DNA of 64,000 nucleotides from VXYL01 sp965116345 (GCA_965116345.1 OZ220680.1:62001-126000); one strand, 5' to 3'; numbered from the stretch's first letter, positions 29,301 to 37,193 are shown. Notes: generated by a model from the sequence alone, not told the origin. A program made the numbers and translations.

Positions 29301-29749
29301 TGGAAGGTGGAAGCGACCGGCCAGTCGTCGACCACCGCCCGCAGCGTGCCGAAGCCCTGGATCGCCGACATCGCAAGCGCCAGCGCGACGCTCAGGACCG
29401 CGACCACGGCGGCCAGACGGCCGGCCAGGAGTTCGGGGTTCGACAGTGGACGGGCGTCGAGCACGTCGGCAATGCCCTCGCGGCGTTCGCGATTGCCGAC
29501 ATCGAAACCGAGGAACACGGCCGCGCCGAGCAGAAACCAGAGTAGGTACCCCCCGAAGGAAGCGACGAGGAAGCGCGGCGAGGTGGTCGCGGATGGCAGC
29601 TCGGCGGACATCTCGGCGTGCAGATTCGTGAAGAACACGTAGCCGATGAACGTCGTCGCGCCGCCGAGGAGGAGGATCAGCCAAGTGCGCACCAGGCGCC
29701 GGATGGTGCGCACCTCGGCGAGGAAGACGGCGAGGATGGGACGGCTCAC
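26372..29749 (-). CDS. ABC-2-type permease fused to degenerate M1-aminopeptidase-like domain
   Basis: A protein of about 1125 residues. N-terminal third: ABC-2 permease-like membrane part with 7 or so helices (for example RLVRTWLILLLGGATTFIGY, LWFLLGAAVFLGF, FVAIGAFALLGLGFWGL) and the NRERREGIADVLDARPLSN loop typical of such permeases. The middle (about 310-810) is an M1 metallopeptidase-like region. Where active M1 enzymes have HEXXH, this protein has H664-D665-L-A-T668; the expected downstream Glu (SVPELLADS) is kept. The C-terminal about 140 residues look like a golvesin/xanthan-lyase-type beta domain ending VVADAIRWTS. Permease-M1 fusions usually work with a separate ABC ATPase; none is nearby. 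Start: GTG at 29749 gives a permease-like N terminus; ATG 29824 is possible. It is the only minus-strand gene inside the leu-trp-pur cluster. Confidence 0.8.
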   Translation of the reverse strand: MSRPILAVFLAEVRTIRRLVRTWLILLLGGATTFIGYVFFTNLHAEMSAELPSATTSPRFLVASFGGYLLWFLLGAAVFLGFDVGNRERREGIADVLDARPLSNPELLAGRLAAVVAVLSVALALAMSAIQGFGTLRAVVDDWPVASTFQPLSLAVFAFADAIPVLVFWTACVYLLAAALRHRLFVAIGAFALLGLGFWGLSYAPEWLLLYVDPSPDRLVSDLVSAWPDGPTVLIRIAQLTTAAGFIGLAAILLPRADTATPARRLVLVGALLTVGALGIAAALVTAHGTLTERERWAAAERDARQSESRAFELHGITGEVDIDPGTRLALDIELALRVAPAPGELLFHFNPGLSIKDVDLDGRQAPFEHAAGILRVAASDAGGEVRLAISAAGIPEAGFGYLDSAIDVRRVVGPNPLRGLGTEASLFDRRYVALMPGVHWLPEPVVAAAETGHVTLPQKFRAVDLTVRVPPGWLVAGPGRRETVEAELFRFQPEVAVAEVGLLASRFVRYATELHGVEVELLVSSAHARTMGLFADSASEIAAAVAEVLADMDAMGLGYPYGALSLVEIPAPLRSFGGGWRMPSVMAIPGVLMLRERGLPTARISIPEPRPDDLADQQVEHLRRYFGRVRTGGNPFAGLAHHAFLGQTGAAGPGAHALDFVCHDLATRMLGGDGGHFSAHVYAQSASVPELLADSIVSLLIGGSGQASGEVFAGVRTPAVWERAVGTALVDLDLDDPAQAVNVLTLKGEAVARSIADDLGRETTARLLAELRDRFDGGLFDADDFARVSTHVDANVAALVGDWLHDASLPGFLASPVATARLADGADGRPRYQVRVHVFNGEGTPGLFRLRYRTDQKDAPVRFADPVRVGPAEAVEVGVVTQAPLRELWVAPYLSLNRQEFPLRVPETDSEQASDDPPLVGAHDSVWRPPPPVGIVVDDLDPGFVVQPGFAAPPGEPVELDEGLPVYQRLDPVVEGHWSRAEQPTSWGLYRKTIARVTPGDGSREAAFTARLPTSGRWRLDYHLPNLDARFTTRSRSAFTLTASIEFSDASPPGPSLGDYDLMLVDADGHERKIDFDATASEPGWNALGDFELDAGQVSLVVTNRTEGTTVVADAIRWTSLDSR

Positions 29750-29897
29750 TTGCCCAATGGTGGTAAGGCGACCGCCGCAGTGTATCGGAAACTGGTTGAC
29801 GCCCCCGTGAAACACAAACGCCATTTGCTGCCTAGGAAGGGTCTGCCTATCTGATTCGTTTAGAATGCCAGTCCGGTCTCGACCAGCGGCGTTTTCC

Positions 29898-30533
29898 ATG
29901 GAGCCAGCAAGGAGGCGTACGCGCGTCAAGATCTGCGGTGTGACCACGCCTGCGGACGCGCGGCTGGCCGCGGAGCTCGGCGCGGACGCCATCGGCATCA
30001 ACTTCCATCCCGACAGCCCGCGAGCCGTCGGGCCGTTGATGGCCGCTGAGATCGCCGCCGTGCTGCCGCCCTTCGTGGCTGCCGTGGGCATCTTCGTCGA
30101 CCCCGACGGCGATCGGGTGCGGCGCATCCTGGGCCGGGTGCGCCTGGACTACCTGCAGTTTCACGGCAACGAGCCGTCGGAGTTCTGCCGGTCGTTCGGC
30201 ATGCCCTATGTCAAGGCCGCGGGCATGGCGGATGGGTTCGACTTCGAGGCCTTCGCCGAGGGCTATCCCGACGCCGGTGCCTTTCTCCTCGACACCCACG
30301 ACGACGACGTCGCCGGCGGAACCGGGCGGTCCTTCGACTGGTCCCGGTGGCCCGGGTCGGATCGACCACTGATGCTTGCCGGCGGCCTGAACCCGGACAA
30401 TGTGGCGGCTGCCGTGGCCGCCACCAAGCCGTACGCGGTGGACGTCGCCAGCGGCGTCGAAGGCGATGTCGCGGGGCGCAAGGACGGCACACGGGTTGCC
30501 CGGTTCATCGCGGAGGTCGCCGGTGTCCAATAG
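29898..30533 (+). CDS. trpF: Phosphoribosylanthranilate isomerase
   Basis: A TIM-barrel enzyme of about 211 residues converting N-(5'-phosphoribosyl)anthranilate to CdRP in tryptophan synthesis. Seen: RVKICGVTTPADARLAAELGADAIGINFHPDSPR, LDYLQFHGNEPSEFC, FLLDTHD, and MLAGGLNPDNVAAAV with AVDVASGVEG. The ATG at 29898 yields the expected start just before RTRVKICG; an upstream ATG at 29865 adds 11 unconserved residues. The stop overlaps trpB by 11 bp. The 148-bp gap upstream holds no obvious Trp leader peptide or attenuator. Confidence 0.95.
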   Translation: MEPARRRTRVKICGVTTPADARLAAELGADAIGINFHPDSPRAVGPLMAAEIAAVLPPFVAAVGIFVDPDGDRVRRILGRVRLDYLQFHGNEPSEFCRSFGMPYVKAAGMADGFDFEAFAEGYPDAGAFLLDTHDDDVAGGTGRSFDWSRWPGSDRPLMLAGGLNPDNVAAAVAATKPYAVDVASGVEGDVAGRKDGTRVARFIAEVAGVQ

Positions 30534-31731
30534 AGCTCCCTACGAGGCGCCGACTCCGGACGGTCGATTCGGCGCCTACGGCGGCCGCTTCGTCGCGGAG
30601 ACGCTCAGCCACGCGCTCACCGAACTGACGCGCCTCTACACCGAGGTGTCTGCGGACCCGGCCTTCCATGCGGAGCTCGCGGAGGAACTCGGCAACTACG
30701 TCGGGCGTCCGACACCGCTCTACCGCGCGGACCGCCTGACCGCCCACGCCGGTGGCGCACGCATCTACCTGAAGCGGGAAGACCTCAACCACACCGGCGC
30801 GCACAAGATCAACAACACCGTGGGCCAGGCGATGCTCGCGTCGAGGATGGGCAAGACGCGGTTAATCGCCGAGACGGGCGCGGGGCAGCACGGCGTGGCG
30901 ACGGCTACCGTGGCCGCGCGCTTGGGTCTCGAGTGTCGCGTCTACATGGGTGCCGAGGACATTGCCAGGCAGAGCATCAATGTCTATCGCATGAAGCTGC
31001 TCGGCGCCGACGTCGTTGCCGTGAACTCGGGTTCGCGCACCTTGAAGGACGCCATGAACGAGGCGATGCGCGACTGGGTGACCCGCGTCGACGACACCCA
31101 CTACATCATCGGCAGCGTCGCCGGTCCGCACCCGTACCCGATGCTGGTGCGCGACTTCCAGGCCGTCATCGGCGTCGAGGCGCGCGCGCAGTGCCTCGAT
31201 GCCGAAGGCCGGCTACCGGACCTCCTGGTGGCCTGCGTCGGCGGAGGTTCCAACGCCATGGGGCTGTTCCATCCGTTCGTCGACGACGACGGCGTAGACA
31301 TGGTCGGCGTCGAGGCGGGCGGCGAGGGCCTGGCGACCGGACGCCACGCCGCGCCGCTGAACGCCGGCACCCCGGGTGTTCTGCACGGCAGCCGGACCTA
31401 CCTGATGGACGACGGCGATGGTCAGATCCGCGAGACTCACTCGATCTCCGCCGGTCTCGACTATCCGGGGGTGGGGCCGGAACATTCCCACTGGAAGGAT
31501 CTCGGCCGGGCGCGCTATGTGAGCGTCACGGACGACGAAGCCTTGGCGGCGTTTCGGGTGCTGAACCGCACCGAGGGCATCATGCCGGCGCTGGAATCGA
31601 GCCACGCCGTCGCCTGGGTCGTCGACGAAGCGGCGCGGCGGCCCGCCGGGGACCTGATCGTCGTCAATCTCTCCGGGCGCGGCGACAAGGACATTCACAC
31701 CGTCGCCGGCATCGACGGCATCGAGGTGTGA
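30523..31731 (+). CDS. trpB: Tryptophan synthase beta chain
   Basis: A 402-residue PLP enzyme that condenses indole with serine. Seen: GRFGAYGGRFVAETL, the PLP-Lys motif YLKREDLNHTGAHKINN, AETGAGQHGVATATVAA, CVGGGSNAMGLFHPF and ETHSISAGLDYPGVGPEHS. The GTG at 30523, inside the trpF 3' end, gives the canonical N terminus; the longer frame before it is antisense-like and unconserved. The gene is followed directly by trpA, so the alpha2beta2 complex subunits are coupled. Confidence 0.97.
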   Translation: MSNRAPYEAPTPDGRFGAYGGRFVAETLSHALTELTRLYTEVSADPAFHAELAEELGNYVGRPTPLYRADRLTAHAGGARIYLKREDLNHTGAHKINNTVGQAMLASRMGKTRLIAETGAGQHGVATATVAARLGLECRVYMGAEDIARQSINVYRMKLLGADVVAVNSGSRTLKDAMNEAMRDWVTRVDDTHYIIGSVAGPHPYPMLVRDFQAVIGVEARAQCLDAEGRLPDLLVACVGGGSNAMGLFHPFVDDDGVDMVGVEAGGEGLATGRHAAPLNAGTPGVLHGSRTYLMDDGDGQIRETHSISAGLDYPGVGPEHSHWKDLGRARYVSVTDDEALAAFRVLNRTEGIMPALESSHAVAWVVDEAARRPAGDLIVVNLSGRGDKDIHTVAGIDGIEV

Positions 31732-31733
31732 GG

Positions 31734-32537
31734 GTGTCGCGGCTTGGCGAGCGTCTACGCACCCTCATTGGCGAGGGGCGCAAAGCGCTGAACACCTACG
31801 TCGTCGCCGGCGACCCGCTCCCGGAGGCGACGGTGCCGGCGTTGCACGCCCTGGTCCGGGGCGGCGCGGACCTGATCGAACTCGGCGTGCCGTTCTCCGA
31901 TCCCGAAGCCGACGGACCGGTCATCCAGGTGGGCGTGGAGCGGGCGCTGCGCCATCGGGTGAGCCTGGCCGACGTCTTGGACATGGTTGGCGCCTTCCGA
32001 ACCGACGATGCGCACACGCCAATCGTGCTGATGGGCTATCTGAATCCTTTCCTGAGAATGGGTTACGACGTCTTCTGCGAACGCGCCGCGGCCGCGGGTA
32101 TCGACGGCGTCATCGCGGTCAACCTGCCACCGGAGGAGGCCGACGAGTTCCGCAGCGCCCTGTCGGCGCACGGCCTGGACCTGGTGTTCCTGGTCGCACC
32201 GACGACCACGGTCGAGCGTGCCGCGTACATCGCGAGCCAAGGCTCGGGGTTCATCTACTACGTCAGCTACAAGGGTGTCACCGGCGCCCACCGGGCGGAC
32301 GCCGAGGCGGTCGCTGGCAAGCTGGCCGAGCTGCGTTCGGTGGCCGCCGACCTGCCGGTGCTGGTTGGCTTCGGCATCAAGGACGGCGCGTCGGCCGCGC
32401 GAATCGCGCCCCATGCGGATGGCGTGGTGGTGGGCAGCGTTCTCGTCCAGACCATGGGGGAGGGGGCCGCCGCGGACATTCCGGCACGCCTTGAAGCCCA
32501 GGTGCGGGAAATCCGACAGGCATTGGACACGGTCTGA
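31734..32537 (+). CDS. trpA: Tryptophan synthase alpha chain
   Basis: A 267-residue TIM-barrel subunit cleaving indole-3-glycerol phosphate. Seen: ALNTYVVAGDPLPEATVPAL, LIELGVPFSDPEADGPVIQ (catalytic Glu and Asp), PIVLMGYLNPFL, GVIAVNLPPEEADEF, FIYYVSYKGVTGA and LVGFGIKDGASAA. Two GTG starts are possible, 31728 (overlapping the trpB stop) and 31734. The second has GAGGT about 6 bases upstream and is preferred. In most relatives accD follows trpA; here folC starts 6 bp later. Confidence 0.96.
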   Translation: MSRLGERLRTLIGEGRKALNTYVVAGDPLPEATVPALHALVRGGADLIELGVPFSDPEADGPVIQVGVERALRHRVSLADVLDMVGAFRTDDAHTPIVLMGYLNPFLRMGYDVFCERAAAAGIDGVIAVNLPPEEADEFRSALSAHGLDLVFLVAPTTTVERAAYIASQGSGFIYYVSYKGVTGAHRADAEAVAGKLAELRSVAADLPVLVGFGIKDGASAARIAPHADGVVVGSVLVQTMGEGAAADIPARLEAQVREIRQALDTV

Positions 32538-32543
32538 GTCCGC

Positions 32544-33782
32544 GTGGTCGCGCTCTCCGACTGGCTGGACCGAATCGGTGTCGAGCATCCCCGCGGCGTG
32601 CGTCACGGCCTCGAACGTGTGCGTGCCGTCGCCCAGCGGCTCGGTGTGTTGCTCCCCGCGCCGAGCAGAATCGTCGTCGCCGGCACCAATGGCAAGGGAT
32701 CGACCACGGCTTTCGTCGAAGCCCTGCTGCGTGCCGCGGGTCGATCCGTGGGCACGACCACCTCGCCCCACCTGCATCGGTTCAACGAACGCATCCGCGT
32801 CAACGGCCGCGAGGCCGACGACGCCACGATCGTCGCCGCCTTCGAAGGCATCGAGGCATGCCGGCAGGATGCTGACCTGTCGTATTTCGAATACGCGATT
32901 CTCGCCGCCTTGAAGGTGATTACCGAGGCCGGGGTGGACCACGCCGTGTTGGAGGTCGGGCTCGGCGGGCGCCTCGATGCGGTCAACGTCGTCGATGCCG
33001 ACGTCGCGGTGATCACCAGCATCGGCCTCGACCACCAGGACTACCTCGGTGCGACCCGGGAACTGATCGGTGCCGAGAAGGCGGGTATCCTGCGTTCCGG
33101 CGTACCCGTCGTGTACGGCGAGCCGAAGCCGCCTGACTCGGTGATGGCCCGGGTCGAGGCCCTCGATGCACCGCTCTACCTTGCGGGTCGCGACTTCGGC
33201 CACTCGGGCCGGTCGCTCTGGTTCCGCGACGGCGGGGAGCGCTGCAGGGTGGCGTTGCCCGCGTCGGCCGTGGACCCCGTGAACGCGGCAACCGCAGTGC
33301 AGGTTGCGCAACTCGCAGGATGCCCGGTGGACCAGGACGTGGTCGCCGAGGCGGCTCGCTGCGTGCGCAACCCGGGGCGCTTCGAGGTGGTGCGCCAAGC
33401 GGACCGCACCTGGGTCTTCGACGTCGCGCACAATTCCGACGGCGCGTTGTTCCTGGCCGAGCAGCTTCGGCAACGCTTCAGCCTAGGTGTCGCCGCCGCG
33501 GTCGTCGGCTGTCTCAACGACAAGGACGCGGCAGCGATCGTCGCACCACTTGCGCCGCTCGTCGGCGAGTTCGGCTACGCGGACACGATTGGCCCGCGCG
33601 GCGTGCAAGGAGCGACGTTGCGCGCGGCCGTACTCGATTCCGCGGCGTTCGCGGGTTCTTTGGAGGCCGCTCTCGACCACCTCGTGAGGGCAACGGCACC
33701 GGACGACCGGATGCTGGTGTTCGGCTCCTTCGACATCGTCGAACGCGCCCGTGTCCGCCTCGGCCTCGACGGCGTTGATTGA
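32544..33782 (+). CDS. folC: Bifunctional folylpolyglutamate/dihydrofolate synthase
   Basis: A 412-residue Mur-ligase-family enzyme that adds glutamate to (dihydro)folate. Seen: the P-loop VVAGTNGKGSTTAFVEALL, TTTSPHLHRFNERIRVNG, YFEYAILAAL, VLEVGLGGRLDAVNVV, SIGLDHQDYLG and VFDVAHNSDGA. The GTG at 32544 opens the expected N terminus. It is the last gene of the trpFBA-folC run, with a 174-bp gap before the SPOR gene. accD, which usually precedes folC in this cluster in gammaproteobacteria, is missing. Confidence 0.95.
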   Translation: MVALSDWLDRIGVEHPRGVRHGLERVRAVAQRLGVLLPAPSRIVVAGTNGKGSTTAFVEALLRAAGRSVGTTTSPHLHRFNERIRVNGREADDATIVAAFEGIEACRQDADLSYFEYAILAALKVITEAGVDHAVLEVGLGGRLDAVNVVDADVAVITSIGLDHQDYLGATRELIGAEKAGILRSGVPVVYGEPKPPDSVMARVEALDAPLYLAGRDFGHSGRSLWFRDGGERCRVALPASAVDPVNAATAVQVAQLAGCPVDQDVVAEAARCVRNPGRFEVVRQADRTWVFDVAHNSDGALFLAEQLRQRFSLGVAAAVVGCLNDKDAAAIVAPLAPLVGEFGYADTIGPRGVQGATLRAAVLDSAAFAGSLEAALDHLVRATAPDDRMLVFGSFDIVERARVRLGLDGVD

Positions 33783-33866
33783 GGACGCCAACGCTTCGTG
33801 GCGGCGCTGACGACCAGGAGCATCGATGATCGCGTCGGGATGTCGCCCTGCAGGCCTGGTCGAAAA

Positions 33867-33894
33867 TTGCGCGTGGGAAGGCGCGTGGTATGAT
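33867..33894 (+). promoter_or_regulatory. Putative sigma-70 promoter for SPOR-cvpA-purF
   Basis: TTGCGC at 33867-33872, 16-base spacer, TATGAT at 33889-33894, within the 174-bp folC/SPOR gap and about 63 bases before the SPOR GTG. The -10 matches five of six consensus bases. It would allow the cvpA-purF part to be expressed apart from the trp genes. No PurR operator was recognised. Confidence 0.5.
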
Positions 33895-33956
33895 TTCGCC
33901 TTGATACGTCCACGTCGTGGCACGGCTCGGATCCGTTTGAAACTCAGTCCTTCAAC

Positions 33957-34493
33957 GTGCTGACAGACCGAACCCGCTACCGCCTGACGGGGCTTGTATT
34001 CCTCGTCGCCGTGGCGGCCGTCGTCCTGCCGATGGTGCTCGACGGCGACGGCGTCGAATCGATGCAGCTCGAAGCCCTGCCGGCGGTGGACTTCCAGGTC
34101 GAGCGGGACACCCAGCCGGCCCCTGATTTCGCTCCGGTCGTCGCGGTGCGCGACGAACTCCTCGAGGCCATCGACGAGGACGGCTATGACACCACGACGG
34201 AGACCCGTCTCGGCGAGCCGGTGCTGTTGCTGGACGACGGCAATGTCGCCGACGATCTCAAGTGGGCGGTGCAATTGGCGAGCTTCTCCCAGGAAGAGAA
34301 CGCCACCAAGTTGCGCGACCGGTTGCGTGGCGATGGCTACCAGGCGTTCCTGTCGAACATCAAGCAGGACGGCGAGCGCGCGACGCGGGTTGCGGTCGGG
34401 CCGCTGATCGATCAGGACGATGCCGTCAAGCTAAAAGCCGAACTCGACGAACGCTATGCGCTGGGGTCGGTCATCATGAGGTTCAGCCTCTAG
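33957..34493 (+). CDS. SPOR-domain membrane protein (DedD-like)
   Basis: A 178-residue bitopic inner-membrane protein. A short cytoplasmic N terminus is followed by one TM segment (residues about 9-28, LTGLVFLVAVAAVVLPMVLD), an acidic linker and a C-terminal SPOR domain (about 100-178; WAVQLASFSQEENATKLRDR, RVAVGPL). SPOR domains bind denuded glycan at the septum. The position between folC and cvpA is exactly that of dedD in other gammaproteobacteria, so it is a DedD equivalent, although the sequence outside the SPOR domain is variable. GTG start. Its last base is shared with the cvpA start. Confidence 0.88.
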   Translation: MLTDRTRYRLTGLVFLVAVAAVVLPMVLDGDGVESMQLEALPAVDFQVERDTQPAPDFAPVVAVRDELLEAIDEDGYDTTTETRLGEPVLLLDDGNVADDLKWAVQLASFSQEENATKLRDRLRGDGYQAFLSNIKQDGERATRVAVGPLIDQDDAVKLKAELDERYALGSVIMRFSL

Positions 34494-35011
34494 TGGTGGG
34501 GGACTTTGCCGTCGCCGACATCGTCATGGGCGCAGTCGTCGTCGTCTCGGCCGTGTTCGGCTTGATGCGGGGTTTTCTGCGCGAGGTTCTGTCCTTGGTG
34601 ATCTGGGCTGCGGCACTGCTGGCGGGCAGAGCGTTCGCGCGACCGGTCGGGGCGCTGCTGGGACTCGAGGTGGGTACCGGACTGCAGACGGCGGTCGGAT
34701 TCACCACCGTCTTCCTTGTCGTGGTAGTGTGCGGCGCCATCGTGCAGCGCGTCGTCGGACGGTTGGTGGACTCGACGGGTTTGAGCGGCACCGACCGAAC
34801 GCTGGGGCTAGTGTTTGGAACCGCTCGCGGAGCCTTGATCGTGCTCGTCGCCCTGATCATGCTGCGGCCGTTTGTCGAGACGCGCGAATGGTGGCAGACG
34901 TCGAGACTCGCGCCCGTGCTGCTGAGCTTCGAAGAGGAGCTTGTGGGAGCTTTCAATCAGATCATGGCTGCCGTCATGGGTAGCCCCGAAACGCCCTTGG
35001 AGCCCGTATAG
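34493..35011 (+). CDS. cvpA: CvpA-family inner-membrane protein
   Basis: A 172-residue membrane protein with about four TM segments. The family hallmark GLMRGFLREVLSLVIWAAALLAGR lies in the first third, and the C terminus carries a short amphipathic tail. CvpA is required for colicin V production in E. coli and affects envelope integrity; its biochemical role is unknown. The GTG at 34493 overlaps the SPOR stop by one base (a GTG at 34496 is an alternative). Three bases separate it from purF, the conserved cvpA-purF pairing. Confidence 0.93.
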   Translation: MVGDFAVADIVMGAVVVVSAVFGLMRGFLREVLSLVIWAAALLAGRAFARPVGALLGLEVGTGLQTAVGFTTVFLVVVVCGAIVQRVVGRLVDSTGLSGTDRTLGLVFGTARGALIVLVALIMLRPFVETREWWQTSRLAPVLLSFEEELVGAFNQIMAAVMGSPETPLEPV

Positions 35012-35013
35012 CA

Positions 35014-36552
35014 ATGTGTGGTGTCGTCGGCCTCGTCAGCCATTCGGCGGTGAATCAACAGATCTACGATGCGCTGTTGGCACTCCAGCACAGGGGGCAG
35101 GACTCGGCAGGCATCGTCACCTGGGACGCCGACGCCCGGCTGAACCTGCGCAAGGGCAACGGACTCGTCCGGGACGTGTTCGAGGAACGGCACATGCGCC
35201 GTCTGCGCGGTGCGATGGGCATCGGCCACGTCCGCTATCCGACGGCCGGCACCTCGAGTGCCGCCGAGGCGCAACCGATGTACGTCAACGCGCCCTACGG
35301 TCTGAGTCTCGCCCACAACGGCAACCTGACCAATTCGCGGCGCTTGGAGGGTGACGTGTTCCGGGCCGGTCTGCGGCACGTAAACACCAGTTCGGATTCC
35401 GAGGTGCTGCTCAACGTCTTCGCCCACGAGCTGCAGAAGATCGGCGCCTACGAACCCACCGCGGAGCACATCTTCGCCGCCGTGGCGGGTGTGCATCGGC
35501 GCTGTCGTGGCGCCTATGCCGTGGTGGTGATGATCAACGGCCGCGGGGTCGTCGCGTTTCGCGATCCCCACGGCATCCGGCCGCTCGGTTTCGGTGTCAA
35601 GCACACGAGTGCCGGTCGCGAGGTCATGGTGGCCTCCGAGAGCAATGCCATCGACATCCTCGGCTTCGACTTCGAACGCGACATCCGGCCGGGGGAAGCC
35701 ATCTACATCGAGCCCAACGGCGAATACACCACCAAGCGTTGCGCCCCGCCCGCCCCGCCGACGCCGTGCATCTTCGAACTGGTCTACCTCGCCCGGGAAG
35801 ACTCCATCATGGACGAAATCTCGGTCTACAAGGCGCGGCTCAGGATGGGCGAAAGGCTCGCCAAGCGCATTCTCGAACTCTATCCCGACGGCAAACACGA
35901 CATCGACGTCGTCGTTCCCATACCGGAGTCGAGCCGCACATCGGCGATCCCGTTGGCCTACGCGCTAGGCGTGAAGTTCCGCGAGGGGTTCGTCAAGAAC
36001 CGCTACATCGGGCGCACCTTCATCATGCCGGGCCAGACCCAACGGGCCAAGTCCGTGCAGCGGAAGCTCAATGCCATCGAGTTGGAGTTCCAGGGCAAGA
36101 ACGTCCTGTTGGTGGAGGACTCCATCGTGCGTGGCACGACCACGGGTGAGATCGTCCGCCAGGCGCGCCGTGCGGGGGCACGCAAGGTGTTCATGGCCGT
36201 GGCGGCACCACCGGTGCGCTATCCGAACGTCTACGGCATCGACATGCCGGCGGCACACGAGTTCGTCGCCTACGGGCGGGAGCCGGAGGAGATCGCCGAG
36301 ACGATCGGCGTCGACTGGCTGGTCTACCAGTCCCTTGACGATCTGGTGGCCGCGGCCGCCGAGGGCAATCCGAATCTCAAGCGCTTCGACTGCTCGGTGT
36401 TCGACGGCAAGTACATCACCGGCGACATCGACGGCGACTACCTGGAACACCTGTCGCGTCTGCGCAGCGACAACATGAAACGGGACCGGGAAGCCGAACA
36501 CGGCGAGCAATTCGCCGATGCCTCGGTGATTGAACTGCACAACCATGCCTGA
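35014..36552 (+). CDS. purF: Amidophosphoribosyltransferase
   Basis: A 512-residue enzyme for the first committed step of purine synthesis (PRPP plus glutamine to phosphoribosylamine). The N-terminal nucleophile glutamine amidotransferase starts Met-Cys (CGVVGLVS), with ALQHRGQDSAGI, GIGHVRYPTAG and LAHNGNL. The C-terminal phosphoribosyltransferase has the PRPP loop VLLVEDSIVRGTTTGEIV and a conserved RTFIMPGQ segment. Length is normal. The last 8 bases overlap the following DUF1289 gene. Confidence 0.97.
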   Translation: MCGVVGLVSHSAVNQQIYDALLALQHRGQDSAGIVTWDADARLNLRKGNGLVRDVFEERHMRRLRGAMGIGHVRYPTAGTSSAAEAQPMYVNAPYGLSLAHNGNLTNSRRLEGDVFRAGLRHVNTSSDSEVLLNVFAHELQKIGAYEPTAEHIFAAVAGVHRRCRGAYAVVVMINGRGVVAFRDPHGIRPLGFGVKHTSAGREVMVASESNAIDILGFDFERDIRPGEAIYIEPNGEYTTKRCAPPAPPTPCIFELVYLAREDSIMDEISVYKARLRMGERLAKRILELYPDGKHDIDVVVPIPESSRTSAIPLAYALGVKFREGFVKNRYIGRTFIMPGQTQRAKSVQRKLNAIELEFQGKNVLLVEDSIVRGTTTGEIVRQARRAGARKVFMAVAAPPVRYPNVYGIDMPAAHEFVAYGREPEEIAETIGVDWLVYQSLDDLVAAAAEGNPNLKRFDCSVFDGKYITGDIDGDYLEHLSRLRSDNMKRDREAEHGEQFADASVIELHNHA

Positions 36553-37063
36553 CGACGCGCACGGCGGCGGCGACCCCGCCGTCGACGGTGAGCGGGCGAC
36601 GGCGGAAGGTTTTATGGGGAGTCTGGGACGCCGGCGGCCGATGCGTCGGACACCCTGCGTGGGGGTCTGCTCGACGACCTACGGCGACTTGGTATGCCGC
36701 GGCTGCAAGCGCTACGCCCACGAGATCGTCGGCTGGAACGGCTACCAGGAGAAACAGCGTGAACTGGTGTGGGCACGCCTTAACGGCCTGCTTGCCGACA
36801 GCGTCCGCACGGCTCTCGTGGTCGTCGACGAGGACCGGCTGCGGCGGGTCGGGGGCCGGCTGACCATCGCGGACGCCGAGGTGATGCCGGCCGAGATACT
36901 GGCCTTCCAGGTGTTGCGGGTCCGCCCGCTGCCGCTTGACGAGCTAGGTCTCGAAGCCCGGCGCCCCGGTGTTCCCAGTCCCGACGTGGCCCGGCAGATC
37001 GATACCGAGTTCTATGCCCGGTCCCGCGCCCACTACGAGGCCAGCTTCAAGACGTTGACTTGA
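36545..37063 (+). CDS. DUF1289-family Cys-rich protein
   Basis: A 172-residue protein with the DUF1289 core: TPCVGVCSTTYGDLVCRGCKR, with Cys at residues 38, 42, 51 and 54 of the ATG-36545 protein, followed by EIVGWNGYQEKQRELVW. The four Cys suggest a small metal or Fe-S site; the family has no established function. Here the core is embedded in a longer chain with a polar N-terminal extension and a C-terminal about 100-residue part ending in a helical SRAHYEASFKTL. The ATG lies within the end of purF (8-bp overlap), suggesting coupling. Confidence 0.8.
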   Translation: MPDDAHGGGDPAVDGERATAEGFMGSLGRRRPMRRTPCVGVCSTTYGDLVCRGCKRYAHEIVGWNGYQEKQRELVWARLNGLLADSVRTALVVVDEDRLRRVGGRLTIADAEVMPAEILAFQVLRVRPLPLDELGLEARRPGVPSPDVARQIDTEFYARSRAHYEASFKTLT

Positions 37064-37097
37064 AGTCCCCGTAGGGGCGGGGCTTGTCCCCGCCCGT
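37064..37097. repeat. 34-bp GC-rich repeat with hairpin, copy 1
   Basis: The first of two identical 34-bp copies that begin AGTCCCCGTAGGGGCGGGG. Each holds a perfect 8-bp stem (GGGCGGGG/CCCCGCCC, loop CTTGT) and a smaller upstream TCCCC/GGGG dyad. It starts immediately after the DUF1289 stop. Resembles dispersed REP-type elements of GC-rich environmental bacteria. Confidence 0.75.
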
Positions 37098-37114
37098 TCT
37101 CGACGATTGAACAG

Positions 37115-37148
37115 AGTCCCCGTAGGGGCGGGGCTTGTCCCCGCCCGT
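37115..37148. repeat. 34-bp GC-rich repeat with hairpin, copy 2
   Basis: Identical to the copy at 37064-37097, 51 bases downstream, in the gap between the convergent DUF1289 and lpxH genes. After it come 45 bases of non-coding sequence before the lpxH stop. The hairpins may act as a bidirectional transcription stop. Confidence 0.75.
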
Positions 37149-37193
37149 CACCCGCAGTCGCTCCTACGGAACTTTGTCCACTGAGATGGAGCA

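Noticed and set aside
29750..29897. Trp attenuator or leader peptide before trpF
   Set aside because: No short frame with tandem Trp codons and no alternative stem-loops were seen.
30400..30522. Extended N terminus of TrpB
   Set aside because: This frame overlaps the 3' half of trpF and is unconserved; the GTG at 30523 gives the family start.
37064..37148. CRISPR-like array
   Set aside because: Only two repeat copies, one 17-base spacer, hairpin-rich sequence and no cas genes nearby.
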